DNA of 64,000 bases from Actinobacillus porcinus (GTDB lineage Bacteria > Pseudomonadota > Gammaproteobacteria > Enterobacterales > Pasteurellaceae): positions 1-64,000 of the forward strand of contig NZ_CABFKI010000007.1 in assembly GCF_901764995.1 (NCBI RefSeq), given 5' to 3'. Positions within the stretch are counted from its first letter, which is position 1. Each line of letters begins with the position of its first letter. Of the stretch, positions 18,424 to 26,930 are shown one piece after another. The position numbers and the translations under genes are program-made. The notes below the pieces were generated by a model. It did not search any database, was not told the DNA's origin, and saw only the letters and a list, made by a program, of their open reading frames with translations.

Positions 18424-18627
18424 TTATTTGATAAGTCATTTTATAGCATGAGTATTTTATATTTAACTATATGATTTTATTGTGTATTTTTATTTGATGG
18501 TTATTTGATTTTTTGTGCAAAACTTAGCCCAAAAATAAAGGTTGTTTGACATAGTCTGAATTTTGGGTATAGATGAATTGCTAACTAATTGATAAATAAG
18601 GAATACCTTATTTGATGGTTATTTGAT
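18424..18627. promoter_or_regulatory. candidate promoter with iterated operator motifs upstream of hsdM
   Basis: The 9-mer TTATTTGAT occurs five times at 18424, 18490, 18501, 18608 and 18619. The last four form two exact 20-bp copies of TTATTTGATGGTTATTTGAT, so motifs within each pair are 11 bp apart, about one helical turn. A candidate promoter TTGACA (18546-18551), 16 bp, TATAGA (18568-18573) lies between the pairs. The palindrome AAATAAGG-AATA-CCTTATTT (18594-18613) overlaps the second pair. The arrangement looks like a repressor-controlled promoter for hsdM-hsdS; the binding protein is unknown. Confidence 0.5.
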
Positions 18628-18650
18628 AGATAGAATAAATAAGGAACAAA

Positions 18651-20120
18651 ATGAGCCTAAATAATTTAGTAAAACGCCTACAAGATGTGATGCGAAATGA
18701 TGCGGGAATTAATGGTGATGCACAACGTATTGAACAAATTGTCTGGATATTATTTCTTAAAATTTATGATGCTAAAGAACAGGAATGGGAACTCTTGAAC
18801 GATGAATATCGTTCTATCATTCCAGAAAAGTTACGTTGGTCAAATTGGGCAAAAGATAACAAAGACGGAAAAGCAATGACAGGCGATGAGTTACTCTCTT
18901 TTGTCAACAATGATTTGTTCCCTACACTTAAAAATTTGTTAATTTCTTCAGATATGCCAATGAATAAGCGGATTATTCGTGCCGCTTTTGAAGATAATAA
19001 CAACTATATGAAAAATGGTATTTTGCTTCGCCAAGTTATTAATATCATTGATGAAATCAACTTTGAACAATACCAAGAACGCCACGCTTTTGGCGATATT
19101 TATGAAAATATCCTAAAAAGCTTACAAAGTGCAGGTAATGCCGGTGAGTTTTATACGCCACGAGCAGTCACCGATTTTATGGTTAAAATGATCAAACCAA
19201 AACTTGGCGAACGAATTGCTGATTTTGCTTGTGGAACGGGCGGATTTTTAACTTCCGCATTGAAAGTATTAGAAGCTCAAATTTCGTCTGTTTCCGATCG
19301 CACTTTATTTAACAATTCTGTGTATGGTATTGAGAAAAAAGCATTGCCACATCTGCTTTGTATTACAAACTTGTTGTTGCACGATATTGATAATCCCAAT
19401 GTCCATCACGACAATGCTCTTGAAAAGCCTGTCAAAGATTACACAGAAAAAGATAAGTTTGATGTTATTTTGATGAATCCACCTTACGGCGGTGCGGAAA
19501 TTGAGCAAATTAAAACCAATTTCCCTACTGCCTTGCGTTCTAGCGAAACCGCTGACCTATTTATGTCGGTTATTATGTACCGTTTGAAGAAAAATGGACG
19601 AGTAGCAATCGTATTGCCTGATGGCTTCTTATTTGGTACAGACAACGCAAAAATGGCAATTAAGAAAAAACTGATGACAGAAATGAATTTACATACTGTT
19701 ATTCGTTTACCACACAGCGTGTTTGCCCCTTATACGTCTATCACGACTAATATTTTATTCTTTGATAACACCAAACCGACTGAAGAAACTTGGTTTTATC
19801 GTCTGGATATGCCACAGGGTTATAAAAATTTCTCTAAAACGAAGCCAATGAAATTAGAACATTTCAATGATGTTATGGAATGGTGGGATAACCGTCAGCC
19901 TATTGAAATTGATGGCTTTGACAAGGCTCGTTGTTACTGTTTCCAAGAAATTGCCGATCGTCAATTTAATATTGATCTTTGTGGTTTCCCACACGAGGAA
20001 GAAGAAATCCTACCGCCAGATGAACTTATTGCAAATTATCAGCAAAAACGAACCGCTTTAAATGCAGATATTGACCGCATTTTAGGGGAAATTACGGGAA
20101 TTTTGGGGATTAAGTTATAA
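18651..20120 (+). CDS. hsdM: type I restriction-modification methyltransferase subunit
   Basis: This N6-adenine methyltransferase pairs with HsdS for DNA methylation and with HsdR for restriction. The 489-residue protein has the HsdM N-terminal helical domain (first ~140 residues), AdoMet motif I ADFACGTGGFLTSA (about 187-200), and the catalytic motif IV NPPYGG (about 275). AAGGA precedes the ATG. A regulatory-looking gap lies upstream, so its promoter may be separate from that of hsdR. hsdS begins 58 bp downstream. Confidence 0.95.
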   Translation: MSLNNLVKRLQDVMRNDAGINGDAQRIEQIVWILFLKIYDAKEQEWELLNDEYRSIIPEKLRWSNWAKDNKDGKAMTGDELLSFVNNDLFPTLKNLLISSDMPMNKRIIRAAFEDNNNYMKNGILLRQVINIIDEINFEQYQERHAFGDIYENILKSLQSAGNAGEFYTPRAVTDFMVKMIKPKLGERIADFACGTGGFLTSALKVLEAQISSVSDRTLFNNSVYGIEKKALPHLLCITNLLLHDIDNPNVHHDNALEKPVKDYTEKDKFDVILMNPPYGGAEIEQIKTNFPTALRSSETADLFMSVIMYRLKKNGRVAIVLPDGFLFGTDNAKMAIKKKLMTEMNLHTVIRLPHSVFAPYTSITTNILFFDNTKPTEETWFYRLDMPQGYKNFSKTKPMKLEHFNDVMEWWDNRQPIEIDGFDKARCYCFQEIADRQFNIDLCGFPHEEEEILPPDELIANYQQKRTALNADIDRILGEITGILGIKL

Positions 20121-20178
20121 AGGATACCTTTATAACTGCTATGTAGTGATGATTACGGAATAAAGTTGAAGAAATAAG

Positions 20179-21687
20179 ATGAAAGCCCAACAATTAAAAA
20201 ATGCCATTTTACAATTAGCCATTTCTGGAAAACTTGTACCACAAGATCCTAATGATGAACCTGCCAGTGAATTACTCTGCAAAATTCAGGCAGAAAAAGA
20301 CCGCTTGATCGCAGAAGGCAAAATCAAGAAAAGTAAAAAATCTGCCGATAAAGCCCCTTATTCGAAGATCGAACCGCCGTTTGATATTCCTGAGAGTTGG
20401 GTTTGGGTGAGGCTTGATGATATTTGTGAATTTAACCCTAAAAAAGATATTGAGGGTAAAGATATTCCTTTAAATTCTTGGGTTTTAGATTTGGAAGATA
20501 TAGAAAAAGAAAGTGGAGTTTTATTACGAAAAAAAATAAAAACACAGAATAATATTAAAAGTCAGAAAAATTCATTTGAAGAAAATGATATTTTATATGG
20601 AAAGCTAAGACCATATCTAAATAAAGTAATTATTGCTACAGATAAAGGCTTCTGTTCAACGGAAATTGTCCCCTTAAAATTTACTATAAATTTTTATAAT
20701 CGTTTTGCTCAAATAGTTTTAATGTCTCCTTATTTCCTTAGTTATGCAAAACAAAATTCTCATGGCACGAAGATGCCTAGGTTTAATTTAGAAAAAGGAA
20801 AAGAATTTTTATTTCCTCTCCCCCCATTAAACGAACAACACCGCATTGTTGCAAAAATTGAAGATCTGTTACCCTTTATCGAACAATACGATCAAAAGGA
20901 ACAACAACTTACCGCATTAAATAAAAATTTCCCGGAACAGCTTAAAAAATCCATTTTACAAGCTGCAATTCAGGGCAAGCTAACAGAGCAACTTCCAACT
21001 GACGAGCCCGCCAGTGAACTACTGAAACGTATTCAAGTGGAAAAAGCTCGCTTGATTTCAGAGAAAAAACTAAAGAAACCAAAGCACACTTCTGAAATTA
21101 TTATTCGTGATAATTTAGCGTATGAGATCAAAGACGGTGTTGAGAATTGTATCGCTGATGAAATACCGTTTGAGATTCCTGAAAGTTGGTGTTGGGTTAG
21201 GTTGGGAAACTATTTAGATGTTAGAGATGGAACACATGATACACCTAAATATGTGGAAAAAGGTTATCCATTAGTTACAAGTAAAAATTTAGTTAATGGA
21301 AATCTAGATTTTTCAAATGTAAAATTCATTTCAAGAGAAGATCATTTAGCTATTTCTCTGCGTTCCAAAGTAAATGTTGGCGATATTTTATTTGCAATGA
21401 TTGGGAGTATTGGAAATCCTGTTTTAGTAAAAAAAGAATTAGAATTTAGTATTAAGAATGTTGCTTTATTTAAACCCTATATAAAACAAACAAATATGGA
21501 TTATATATTCTATGTTCTTTCTTTTTATCAAAATGAAATGAAAAATGTAGCTTCAGGTGGAGTGCAATCATTTATTTCCTTATCATTTCTAAGAGAATTT
21601 ATTATTCCTTTACCTCCTCTAAATGAACAACATCGTATTGTAGCTAAAATAGAACAACTTCTATCCAATCTACAAAAATTAGAATAA
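20179..21687 (+). CDS. hsdS: type I specificity subunit, expressed copy
   Basis: HsdS selects the methylation/restriction sequence. The 502-residue protein has two target-recognition domains. A short leader (1-56) and IPESWVWVRLDDI open domain 1. A central conserved helix region (PLPPLNEQHRIVAKIEDLLPFIEQYDQ through KKPKHTSE) separates it from domain 2, which opens with IPESWCWVRLG, and the protein ends with a second PLPPLNEQHRIVAKIE. DNA from 20348-20408 and 20869-21134 recurs inverted in the silent copy downstream, so either domain can be exchanged by inversion. The variable domains are more AT-rich than the conserved parts. The start has a GAAGAAATAAG context. Confidence 0.95.
   Translation: MKAQQLKNAILQLAISGKLVPQDPNDEPASELLCKIQAEKDRLIAEGKIKKSKKSADKAPYSKIEPPFDIPESWVWVRLDDICEFNPKKDIEGKDIPLNSWVLDLEDIEKESGVLLRKKIKTQNNIKSQKNSFEENDILYGKLRPYLNKVIIATDKGFCSTEIVPLKFTINFYNRFAQIVLMSPYFLSYAKQNSHGTKMPRFNLEKGKEFLFPLPPLNEQHRIVAKIEDLLPFIEQYDQKEQQLTALNKNFPEQLKKSILQAAIQGKLTEQLPTDEPASELLKRIQVEKARLISEKKLKKPKHTSEIIIRDNLAYEIKDGVENCIADEIPFEIPESWCWVRLGNYLDVRDGTHDTPKYVEKGYPLVTSKNLVNGNLDFSNVKFISREDHLAISLRSKVNVGDILFAMIGSIGNPVLVKKELEFSIKNVALFKPYIKQTNMDYIFYVLSFYQNEMKNVASGGVQSFISLSFLREFIIPLPPLNEQHRIVAKIEQLLSNLQKLE
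20348..20408 (+). repeat. outer hsdS inverted repeat, expressed side
   Basis: This 61-bp segment before target-recognition domain 1 matches the reverse complement of 23888-23948 with a single mismatch. Recombination across this pair would invert about 3.6 kb and exchange both recognition domains. Confidence 0.93.
20869..21134 (+). repeat. inner hsdS inverted repeat, expressed side
   Basis: This 266-bp segment between the two recognition domains is, by my reading, identical to the reverse complement of 23150-23415. After a short divergent stretch, near-identity (one mismatch) resumes to about 21209. Recombination here would exchange only domain 2. Confidence 0.93.
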
Positions 21688-21692
21688 ATTTA

Positions 21693-21701
21693 ACCGCTTG
21701 T
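21693..21701 (-). other. Actinobacillus-type DNA uptake sequence core
   Basis: On the minus strand this reads ACAAGCGGT followed by TAAATTT, the core and AT-rich tail of the Apl-type uptake sequence. The rest of the window uses the Hin-type AAGTGCGGT. It lies just after the hsdS stop codon. Confidence 0.65.
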
Positions 21702-21707
21702 GTCTCT

Positions 21708-21748
21708 ATCATACTGATTTTCAATCAACAAAAGGAAATCAGTATGAT
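21708..21748 (+). promoter_or_regulatory. perfect hairpin overlapping the recombinase start codon
   Basis: Arms ATCATACTGATTT (21708-21720) and AAATCAGTATGAT (21736-21748) are perfectly complementary over 13 bp. The 15-base loop ends in the ribosome site AAAGG (21731-21735), and the recombinase ATG (21744-21746) lies inside the right arm. It may mask the start codon in mRNA or be an operator for the recombinase itself. Confidence 0.6.
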
Positions 21749-22547
21749 CCAATCTTACGAAAAATATCTCAAACAATCAAATCTAGCAAAAAATACCATT
21801 TCAGTTTACCTATTTTCGGTTAAACAATTTCACCAATTATTTGGTGAAATAACAAAGCCAAATTTAAAAGAATACAAAGTTTACCTAATCGAAAATTTTA
21901 AACCACAAACCGTTAATTTAAGACTACGAGCTGTGAATAGTTATTTGGAATTTATAAAAAAGGAAAAATGGAAGCTAACTTTTGTCAAAGTCCAGCAAAA
22001 ACCATTTTTAGAAAATGTAATTAGTGAAGCTGATTATAATTATTTCAAAAAATGTTTAAAACAAGATAACGATCTGTATTGGTATTTTGTGATCCGCTTT
22101 ATGGCAGCCACTGGTGCAAGGGTTAGTGAGCTTATTCAGCTAAAATGTGAGCATATTCAGGTCGGATATTTTGATTTATATTCTAAAGGTGGAAAACTAC
22201 GCCGAATTTATATACCTGAGAAATTACAAGATGCATGTTTAAACTGGCTGCAAGAACAGAATAGAAGATACGGTTTTATTTTTCTTAATAAATATGGCGA
22301 ACGAATTACAACAAGGGGAATATCAAGTCAGTTAAAAGTATTAGCGAAAAAATATAAACTAGACCCCAAAGTTGTTTATCCACATTCTTTTCGTCATCGT
22401 TTTGCTAAAAGTTTTTTAGAACGCTGTAATGATATTACTTTTTTAGCTGATTTAATGGGGCACGAAAGTATTGAAACTACGAGAATTTATTTAAGAAAAA
22501 CGAGTACAGAGCAACAAGCTATTATTAATAAAATTATTGATTGGTAA
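21744..22547 (+). CDS. tyrosine recombinase, likely the hsdS invertase
   Basis: This is a 267-residue site-specific recombinase of the XerC/D-integrase class. The N-terminal SAM-like core-binding domain (about 1-90) includes YLKQSNLAKNTISVY. The catalytic domain shows the first Arg in TGARVSEL (about 125), the HSFRHRF box (His-x-x-Arg, about 214-220), LADLMGHESIETT, and the nucleophile Tyr249 in TRIYLRK. It sits between expressed and silent hsdS genes, the usual place for recombinases of inverting type I systems, so I infer that it inverts the hsdS segment. A perfect 13-bp hairpin surrounds its start. It is complete, with no phage genes nearby. Confidence 0.88.
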   Translation: MIQSYEKYLKQSNLAKNTISVYLFSVKQFHQLFGEITKPNLKEYKVYLIENFKPQTVNLRLRAVNSYLEFIKKEKWKLTFVKVQQKPFLENVISEADYNYFKKCLKQDNDLYWYFVIRFMAATGARVSELIQLKCEHIQVGYFDLYSKGGKLRRIYIPEKLQDACLNWLQEQNRRYGFIFLNKYGERITTRGISSQLKVLAKKYKLDPKVVYPHSFRHRFAKSFLERCNDITFLADLMGHESIETTRIYLRKTSTEQQAIINKIIDW

Positions 22548-22573
22548 TGATTATATTTTATTAGCAATATAAT

Positions 22574-22597
22574 AAGGACAGGTTTTAACCTGTCCTT
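22574..22597. terminator. bidirectional terminator between recombinase and silent hsdS
   Basis: AAGGACAGGTT and its exact complement AACCTGTCCTT flank two T bases. It lies between the convergent recombinase and silent hsdS, so it can stop transcription from both. Confidence 0.7.
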
Positions 22598-23149
22598 GAA
22601 ATTTATAAATGGTTAATTACTGACATAAATAATTCTACTTTTTCTACAATGCGTTTTTGCTCTTTGATTGGTGGTAAAGGTATTAAACGATTGTTTAGAT
22701 TATTTTGCGTAATTTGATTGATTGTTGTAGTTCCAACTCCATCAAAATCATTTCTGAATAATGGTGAAGATAAAAAATGATAAATATATTGATAAAAAGG
22801 GCTCCGAAGAACAGCCATAAAGGCTCCAAATGAATAACCATCTTTATCAATAATTGCTGTTTTTCCAACTAAGGATTTACTACCATTTCTCGCACAAATA
22901 AGCAAATCATTTTTATAACACTTTTTATTTTCAGGAATATCTATATTTACTCTGACAATATCATTTTGAATATTTAATTTCCCATTTTGTATATTTCCAG
23001 AACGCAAAACAATAGTACCATTCTTAGATACATCACTTGGGGAATATGTTAAACCTATATTAGTTTCGGAAATATCCCCCAACCTAACCCAACACCAACT
23101 TTCAGGGATCTCAAACGGTATTTCATCAGCGATACAACGCTCAATACCC

Positions 23150-23415
23150 TCTTTGATCTCATACGCTAAATTATCACGAATAATAATTTCAGAAGTGTGC
23201 TTTGGTTTCTTTAGTTTTTTCTCTGAAATCAAGCGAGCTTTTTCCACTTGAATACGTTTCAGTAGTTCACTGGCGGGCTCGTCAGTTGGAAGTTGCTCTG
23301 TTAGCTTGCCCTGAATTGCAGCTTGTAAAATGGATTTTTTAAGCTGTTCCGGGAAATTTTTATTTAATGCGGTAAGTTGTTGTTCCTTTTGATCGTATTG
23401 TTCGATAAAGGGTAA
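23150..23415 (-). repeat. inner hsdS inverted repeat, silent side
   Basis: The reverse complement of this 266-bp segment matches 20869-21134 without a visible mismatch. It encodes the central conserved region between recognition domains. Confidence 0.93.
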
Positions 23416-23887
23416 TAGCTTTTCTATTTTTGCAACAATGCGGTACTGTTCATTTAGTGGGGGAAGTGGAAGTATTAAATCTTTTAATGAGCTTAAATAA
23501 ATCCCTTTCTGTGCGGTTCCTTTACTACTTAAATTTAGTAAATCTAATAAAAATGCTGATTGCAAAACATAGCTGAGATATTCAGAATACACTTGAATTG
23601 GTTTTAAAACTGCAACACTTCTCTGCAGAGCAAATTTATCATTTGATTTAACAATAGCTGTTCTACCTATTGTACCAACAATAGTTAATAGAATGTCATT
23701 TAGTTGAATATCTGTTCTTTTATTTTCAATTTCCCATTGTTCTTCTGATACCCAACGAGAAGCTGATTCTAGTTGAATTTTTTCATCAAAAATATTTGTT
23801 GCACTTAGAATAGGAATCCCTGATAGATTATTTGGTGGTGGATTATGTGAACCATCTGTAATTTTCGATGTAATTTCATCGAGAGTT

Positions 23888-23948
23888 ACCCAAACCCAAC
23901 TCTCAGGGATATCAAACGGCGGTTCGATCTTCGAATAAGGGGCTTTAT
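23888..23948 (-). repeat. outer hsdS inverted repeat, silent side
   Basis: The reverse complement matches 20348-20408 with one mismatch. Homology to hsdS stops abruptly at 23948, a few tens of bases from the terminator of the next gene. Confidence 0.93.
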
Positions 23949-23973
23949 AAGAATAAAAACCAATAAATTCAAT

Positions 23974-24008
23974 AAAAAAATCGCCCTGATACTCAATACC
24001 AAGGCGAT
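23974..24008 (-). terminator. terminator of the first autotransporter gene
   Basis: Read on the minus strand, ATCGCC and GGCGAT pair around a 17-base loop and are followed by seven T residues, just after the autotransporter stop codon. Confidence 0.7.
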
Positions 24009-24023
24009 GTTGTTTATTTTGAA

Positions 24024-26930
24024 TTAGAACAACCAGTTAACATTAACTTGAGCTTGATAGCTTTGTTTATAACCGTTGCCTATGACGTGGTTAAGTTCTG
24101 TTGACCAGTGGAAATTAGGTGTCAATTTGGCCTGTATGCCAACACCGACTACGCCCCAAGTAGCGTGATTGTTCCAATCTTGACGTAGAATATCAGCAGG
24201 TGCTGCATCGTGGGTCAGGAACAATTTTTGTTTTCCAGCAAGTTCACGATATAGTGCAGCGTCAACATAAAGTTGTACATTTGGTTTAATTTGTACCGCA
24301 CTTTTTACGCCTAGGCTTGCAACTAAGCTATTCACCGCATCACGTTTTACCATGACGTGATTTTGATGATAATCTGTTGCGCTAAGATGATGATACGCCA
24401 ATTGCCCATAAGGATCTAACACCCAATAAGGTGTAAGCTGGAAACGTTGCCCATAAGCTACACTCGCAGAATACAGGTTATGGTGATAACGGAAATGCTG
24501 AACCGGATTTTTTACTGAAATACGTGCAGCACGCGCAATAGCATCAATGTGCTGCCCTTTTTCTGTTTCGTAAGAACCGTACAATGCAGCACCATAATCA
24601 CGCAAACGCAATTCATCGCGAGATTCCGTTAAGCGGATTTGTCCATGCGCCATATCCACCGCGCCCCCTAAACGCAACAAACCACTTTCAATCGGTAAGG
24701 TTGCATCGTAACCAATTTGTACACCCCAATGACGCAGCTTGTAATCATGATGTTGTTTGAGGCGTTGAGATTGTACGCTGACCCAAAGTCCGGATTCTCC
24801 GGTAAATGGTATGGCTGCACTGTCTAAAGCGGCACTAAGATCCTGATGTGAATCATAAGCGCGTAGTTGGTTTAGACGTTTGTTAATACCATTCATCGCT
24901 TGTGACGATACCATTAGAGCATAAACAGCTTTAGCCGATGACTGGTGATAAGCGATTTCTGCCGTAGAAATCAATGAAAGTGCGGTATTTTTTGGCGCAG
25001 TTTCTACTGTTGCTGATGCCTGAGCATTTTCTTTTGATTCAGTGTTTTCAGCATTGTTTTCTTCTTGAGCTTCTTGTGCCGTTTCTTCTGCCGGTTGCTC
25101 TGTAGCAGATGGATTGCTTTCTTGATTTTCAGTGTTTTCTACCGCACCACTATTTTCGGTTGTGCCATTATTTTCTGCTTCACCACGACTTTCAGCCGTG
25201 CCATTATTTTCTGTTGTACCGTTATTTTCAGACGGTATATCCGTTGCGTTGGCATTATTCGGATCTTCGCTGGTATTCGGTGTTTCTGCTTCAGACGGCT
25301 CTACGTTAGGGGTGTTGTTTCCATTTTCCGGTGTTGTAGACGGTGGGGTTTCTTCACCCGCTGTTGGCGCATCTGGTACAGGGGTTGTTGTTCCGCTGTT
25401 ATTTTCATCCGTTTCATTCTCACCCTGAGAATTATCAGCCGGCTCGCTTGGTGTCGCTGGCGGTTCAACAGGATCCGCCGGAACGACAGGCTCAGACGGT
25501 TGTTCAGGCTCTGCCGGCGGTTGAACCGGTTCTACAGGTGGTTGCTCAGGTTGTGTTGGAACAACAGGTTCTTCCGGTTGTGCCGGTGATTCAGGTTCTG
25601 TTGTTGGCGGTGTCACTTCATTTGAATGACCTTGCTCATTTCCATTTGTGGATTCATTACCTTGCCCGGTTTCGCCTTGATTCGTTTCACTTTGATTAGA
25701 CTCACCTTGGTTCGTTTCACCTTGGCTTGAATCAGTCGGCGGTGTTTGGGGTTGCGGTGGTGTTGACGTTTTGAGTTCAACTTTGCCGTTAGAATTAAGC
25801 TGATAATTATCGCTGAGCTTAACGTCATTGCCCGTAATTTTTAAATCGCCATCAATATTGCCAGAAATAGTTAAATTCGCTTTTTGACCGCTTTTTTCTT
25901 CTGCTTTAATTTCTCCACGTTCAACTTTTACATTATTTAGGTTAATTTGGCTGGCTGTTTTAGGGAAATTTGGCGTTTGCAACACAGCACCATTTTTCAA
26001 TGTCAGGGTTTCTGTTACGGTTAAATTCTCAACGCTAATGTTTTTTGAACCATCAAGCGTTAAATTTTTTAACTTGCCATTTTCACCTAATTTTAAAATA
26101 CCGTCACCCGGCAAGCCGTTGGTTAACGTTAAAGAAACATTGGGGTTCGTTGTCGTATCAAATGTTTTTAAATTTGTATTACTTTCCCCAATAATTAAAT
26201 CAACATTTCCAGTGTAATTTTTACCATTAAAAGTGCCAACTATAACGCCTTCATCTGTCCCGCGTGATTTTTTATCAACAAAAGACACGCCTTTTTCCAA
26301 GGTAATTTTAGTAGATTGATTTTGATCATTCGTACCATTACCGCCTGCAACGACCGCATAAAGTTTGGTTTTATAATTAGAATTTGTTACCACCAATTCG
26401 CCGTGACCGGCATTTTGTGTACTGTTATCTTTAGAACCTAAAATAATAATGGGGCGCGAATCGTCATGCTCACCTGAAACTTTGGTATCAACTGCATCCA
26501 ATACTAATTTATGTCCATTAGTCACAATAACAGACGGCGTTGCATTTTGCGTATTAAAACCGCCCCCAAAAATGTTATCTAAAGTTTGACTGGCTTTGAG
26601 CGAAAGATTGGTATTTTTAATGGTAACATCGGCTTCAAGAGAAAGATTTGAGCCTTCGATATGTAATTGATGACCGTTTCCGTCAATGGTGATATTTTTG
26701 TTAATGGTAAGATAGCCTTCGCCACGTAATAATGACGTCTTTCCTTCTAACTTAATAGTATCGCCGTCTTTGGCATTTTGAAGTGCTTGTTTAAAGCGTT
26801 CTCCGCGCTGGGTTTTATCTGTTGTAGATTCGTAGAGCGTTTCTGCCGCATTGGCATAAGTTGGTATGATTACAGCTGGTGAAAGTGCTAATAATAAGGC
26901 TAAAGCTACAGGTGACTGTCGGAATTGCAT
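24024..26930 (-). CDS. autotransporter with beta-helix passenger and long low-complexity linker
   Basis: This type Va secreted protein of about 968 residues begins with a signal peptide (MQFRQSPVALALLLAL ... NAAE). The passenger (about 30-410) has beta-helix-like repeats (TINKNITIDGNGHQLHIEG, LTLKNGAVLQTP). A Pro/Gln/Glu/Asn-rich linker follows (about 395-640), with SQGETNQGESNQ, PAEPEQPSEPVVP and NNGTTENNG repeats. The C-terminal ~280 residues form an autotransporter barrel ending VNVNWLF. The frame is open up to 27068, but AGGGGAAAAT precedes the ATG at 26930, and the signal peptide starts there. It probably acts as an adhesin; no enzymatic domain was recognised. It follows the sialidase autotransporter on the same strand, but each has its own terminator. 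Confidence 0.85.
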   Translation of the reverse strand: MQFRQSPVALALLLALSPAVIIPTYANAAETLYESTTDKTQRGERFKQALQNAKDGDTIKLEGKTSLLRGEGYLTINKNITIDGNGHQLHIEGSNLSLEADVTIKNTNLSLKASQTLDNIFGGGFNTQNATPSVIVTNGHKLVLDAVDTKVSGEHDDSRPIIILGSKDNSTQNAGHGELVVTNSNYKTKLYAVVAGGNGTNDQNQSTKITLEKGVSFVDKKSRGTDEGVIVGTFNGKNYTGNVDLIIGESNTNLKTFDTTTNPNVSLTLTNGLPGDGILKLGENGKLKNLTLDGSKNISVENLTVTETLTLKNGAVLQTPNFPKTASQINLNNVKVERGEIKAEEKSGQKANLTISGNIDGDLKITGNDVKLSDNYQLNSNGKVELKTSTPPQPQTPPTDSSQGETNQGESNQSETNQGETGQGNESTNGNEQGHSNEVTPPTTEPESPAQPEEPVVPTQPEQPPVEPVQPPAEPEQPSEPVVPADPVEPPATPSEPADNSQGENETDENNSGTTTPVPDAPTAGEETPPSTTPENGNNTPNVEPSEAETPNTSEDPNNANATDIPSENNGTTENNGTAESRGEAENNGTTENSGAVENTENQESNPSATEQPAEETAQEAQEENNAENTESKENAQASATVETAPKNTALSLISTAEIAYHQSSAKAVYALMVSSQAMNGINKRLNQLRAYDSHQDLSAALDSAAIPFTGESGLWVSVQSQRLKQHHDYKLRHWGVQIGYDATLPIESGLLRLGGAVDMAHGQIRLTESRDELRLRDYGAALYGSYETEKGQHIDAIARAARISVKNPVQHFRYHHNLYSASVAYGQRFQLTPYWVLDPYGQLAYHHLSATDYHQNHVMVKRDAVNSLVASLGVKSAVQIKPNVQLYVDAALYRELAGKQKLFLTHDAAPADILRQDWNNHATWGVVGVGIQAKLTPNFHWSTELNHVIGNGYKQSYQAQVNVNWLF

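Larger units (their letters stand above)
20348..23948. other. predicted invertible hsdS segment
   Basis: The segment is bounded by the 61-bp inverted repeats and contains the 266-bp inverted repeats, both recognition domains of expressed hsdS, the tyrosine recombinase and the silent hsdS cassette. Two independent recombination pairs and two domain sets give four possible HsdS proteins. The recombinase lies in the middle and is carried along in either inversion. Confidence 0.85.
22603..23948 (-). pseudogene. hsdS: silent, start-less hsdS cassette in inverted orientation
   Basis: The minus strand encodes an uninterrupted HsdS-like protein of about 448 residues from the outer repeat (KAPYSKIEPPFDIPESWVWV) to the C terminus (IKEQKRIVEKVELFMSVINHL). 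It lacks the 56-residue leader and ATG of the expressed copy. It carries different recognition domains: domain 1 starts TLDEITSKITDGSHNPPP and domain 2 starts GDISETNIGLTYSP. The only candidate starts are internal (for example GTG near 23592), so it is probably not expressed in place but becomes active on inversion. It is a reservoir cassette rather than decay: no frameshift or stop was seen. Confidence 0.88.

Noticed and set aside
23949..24023. Extension of the silent hsdS frame into the autotransporter terminator
   Set aside because: The frame stays open by chance, but there is no ATG and the homology with hsdS stops at 23948.
25065..25589. 174-residue plus-strand ORF with high Arg and Phe content inside the autotransporter
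   Set aside because: It is the antisense of the low-complexity linker; its composition is a shadow of the acidic Pro/Glu/Asn repeats.
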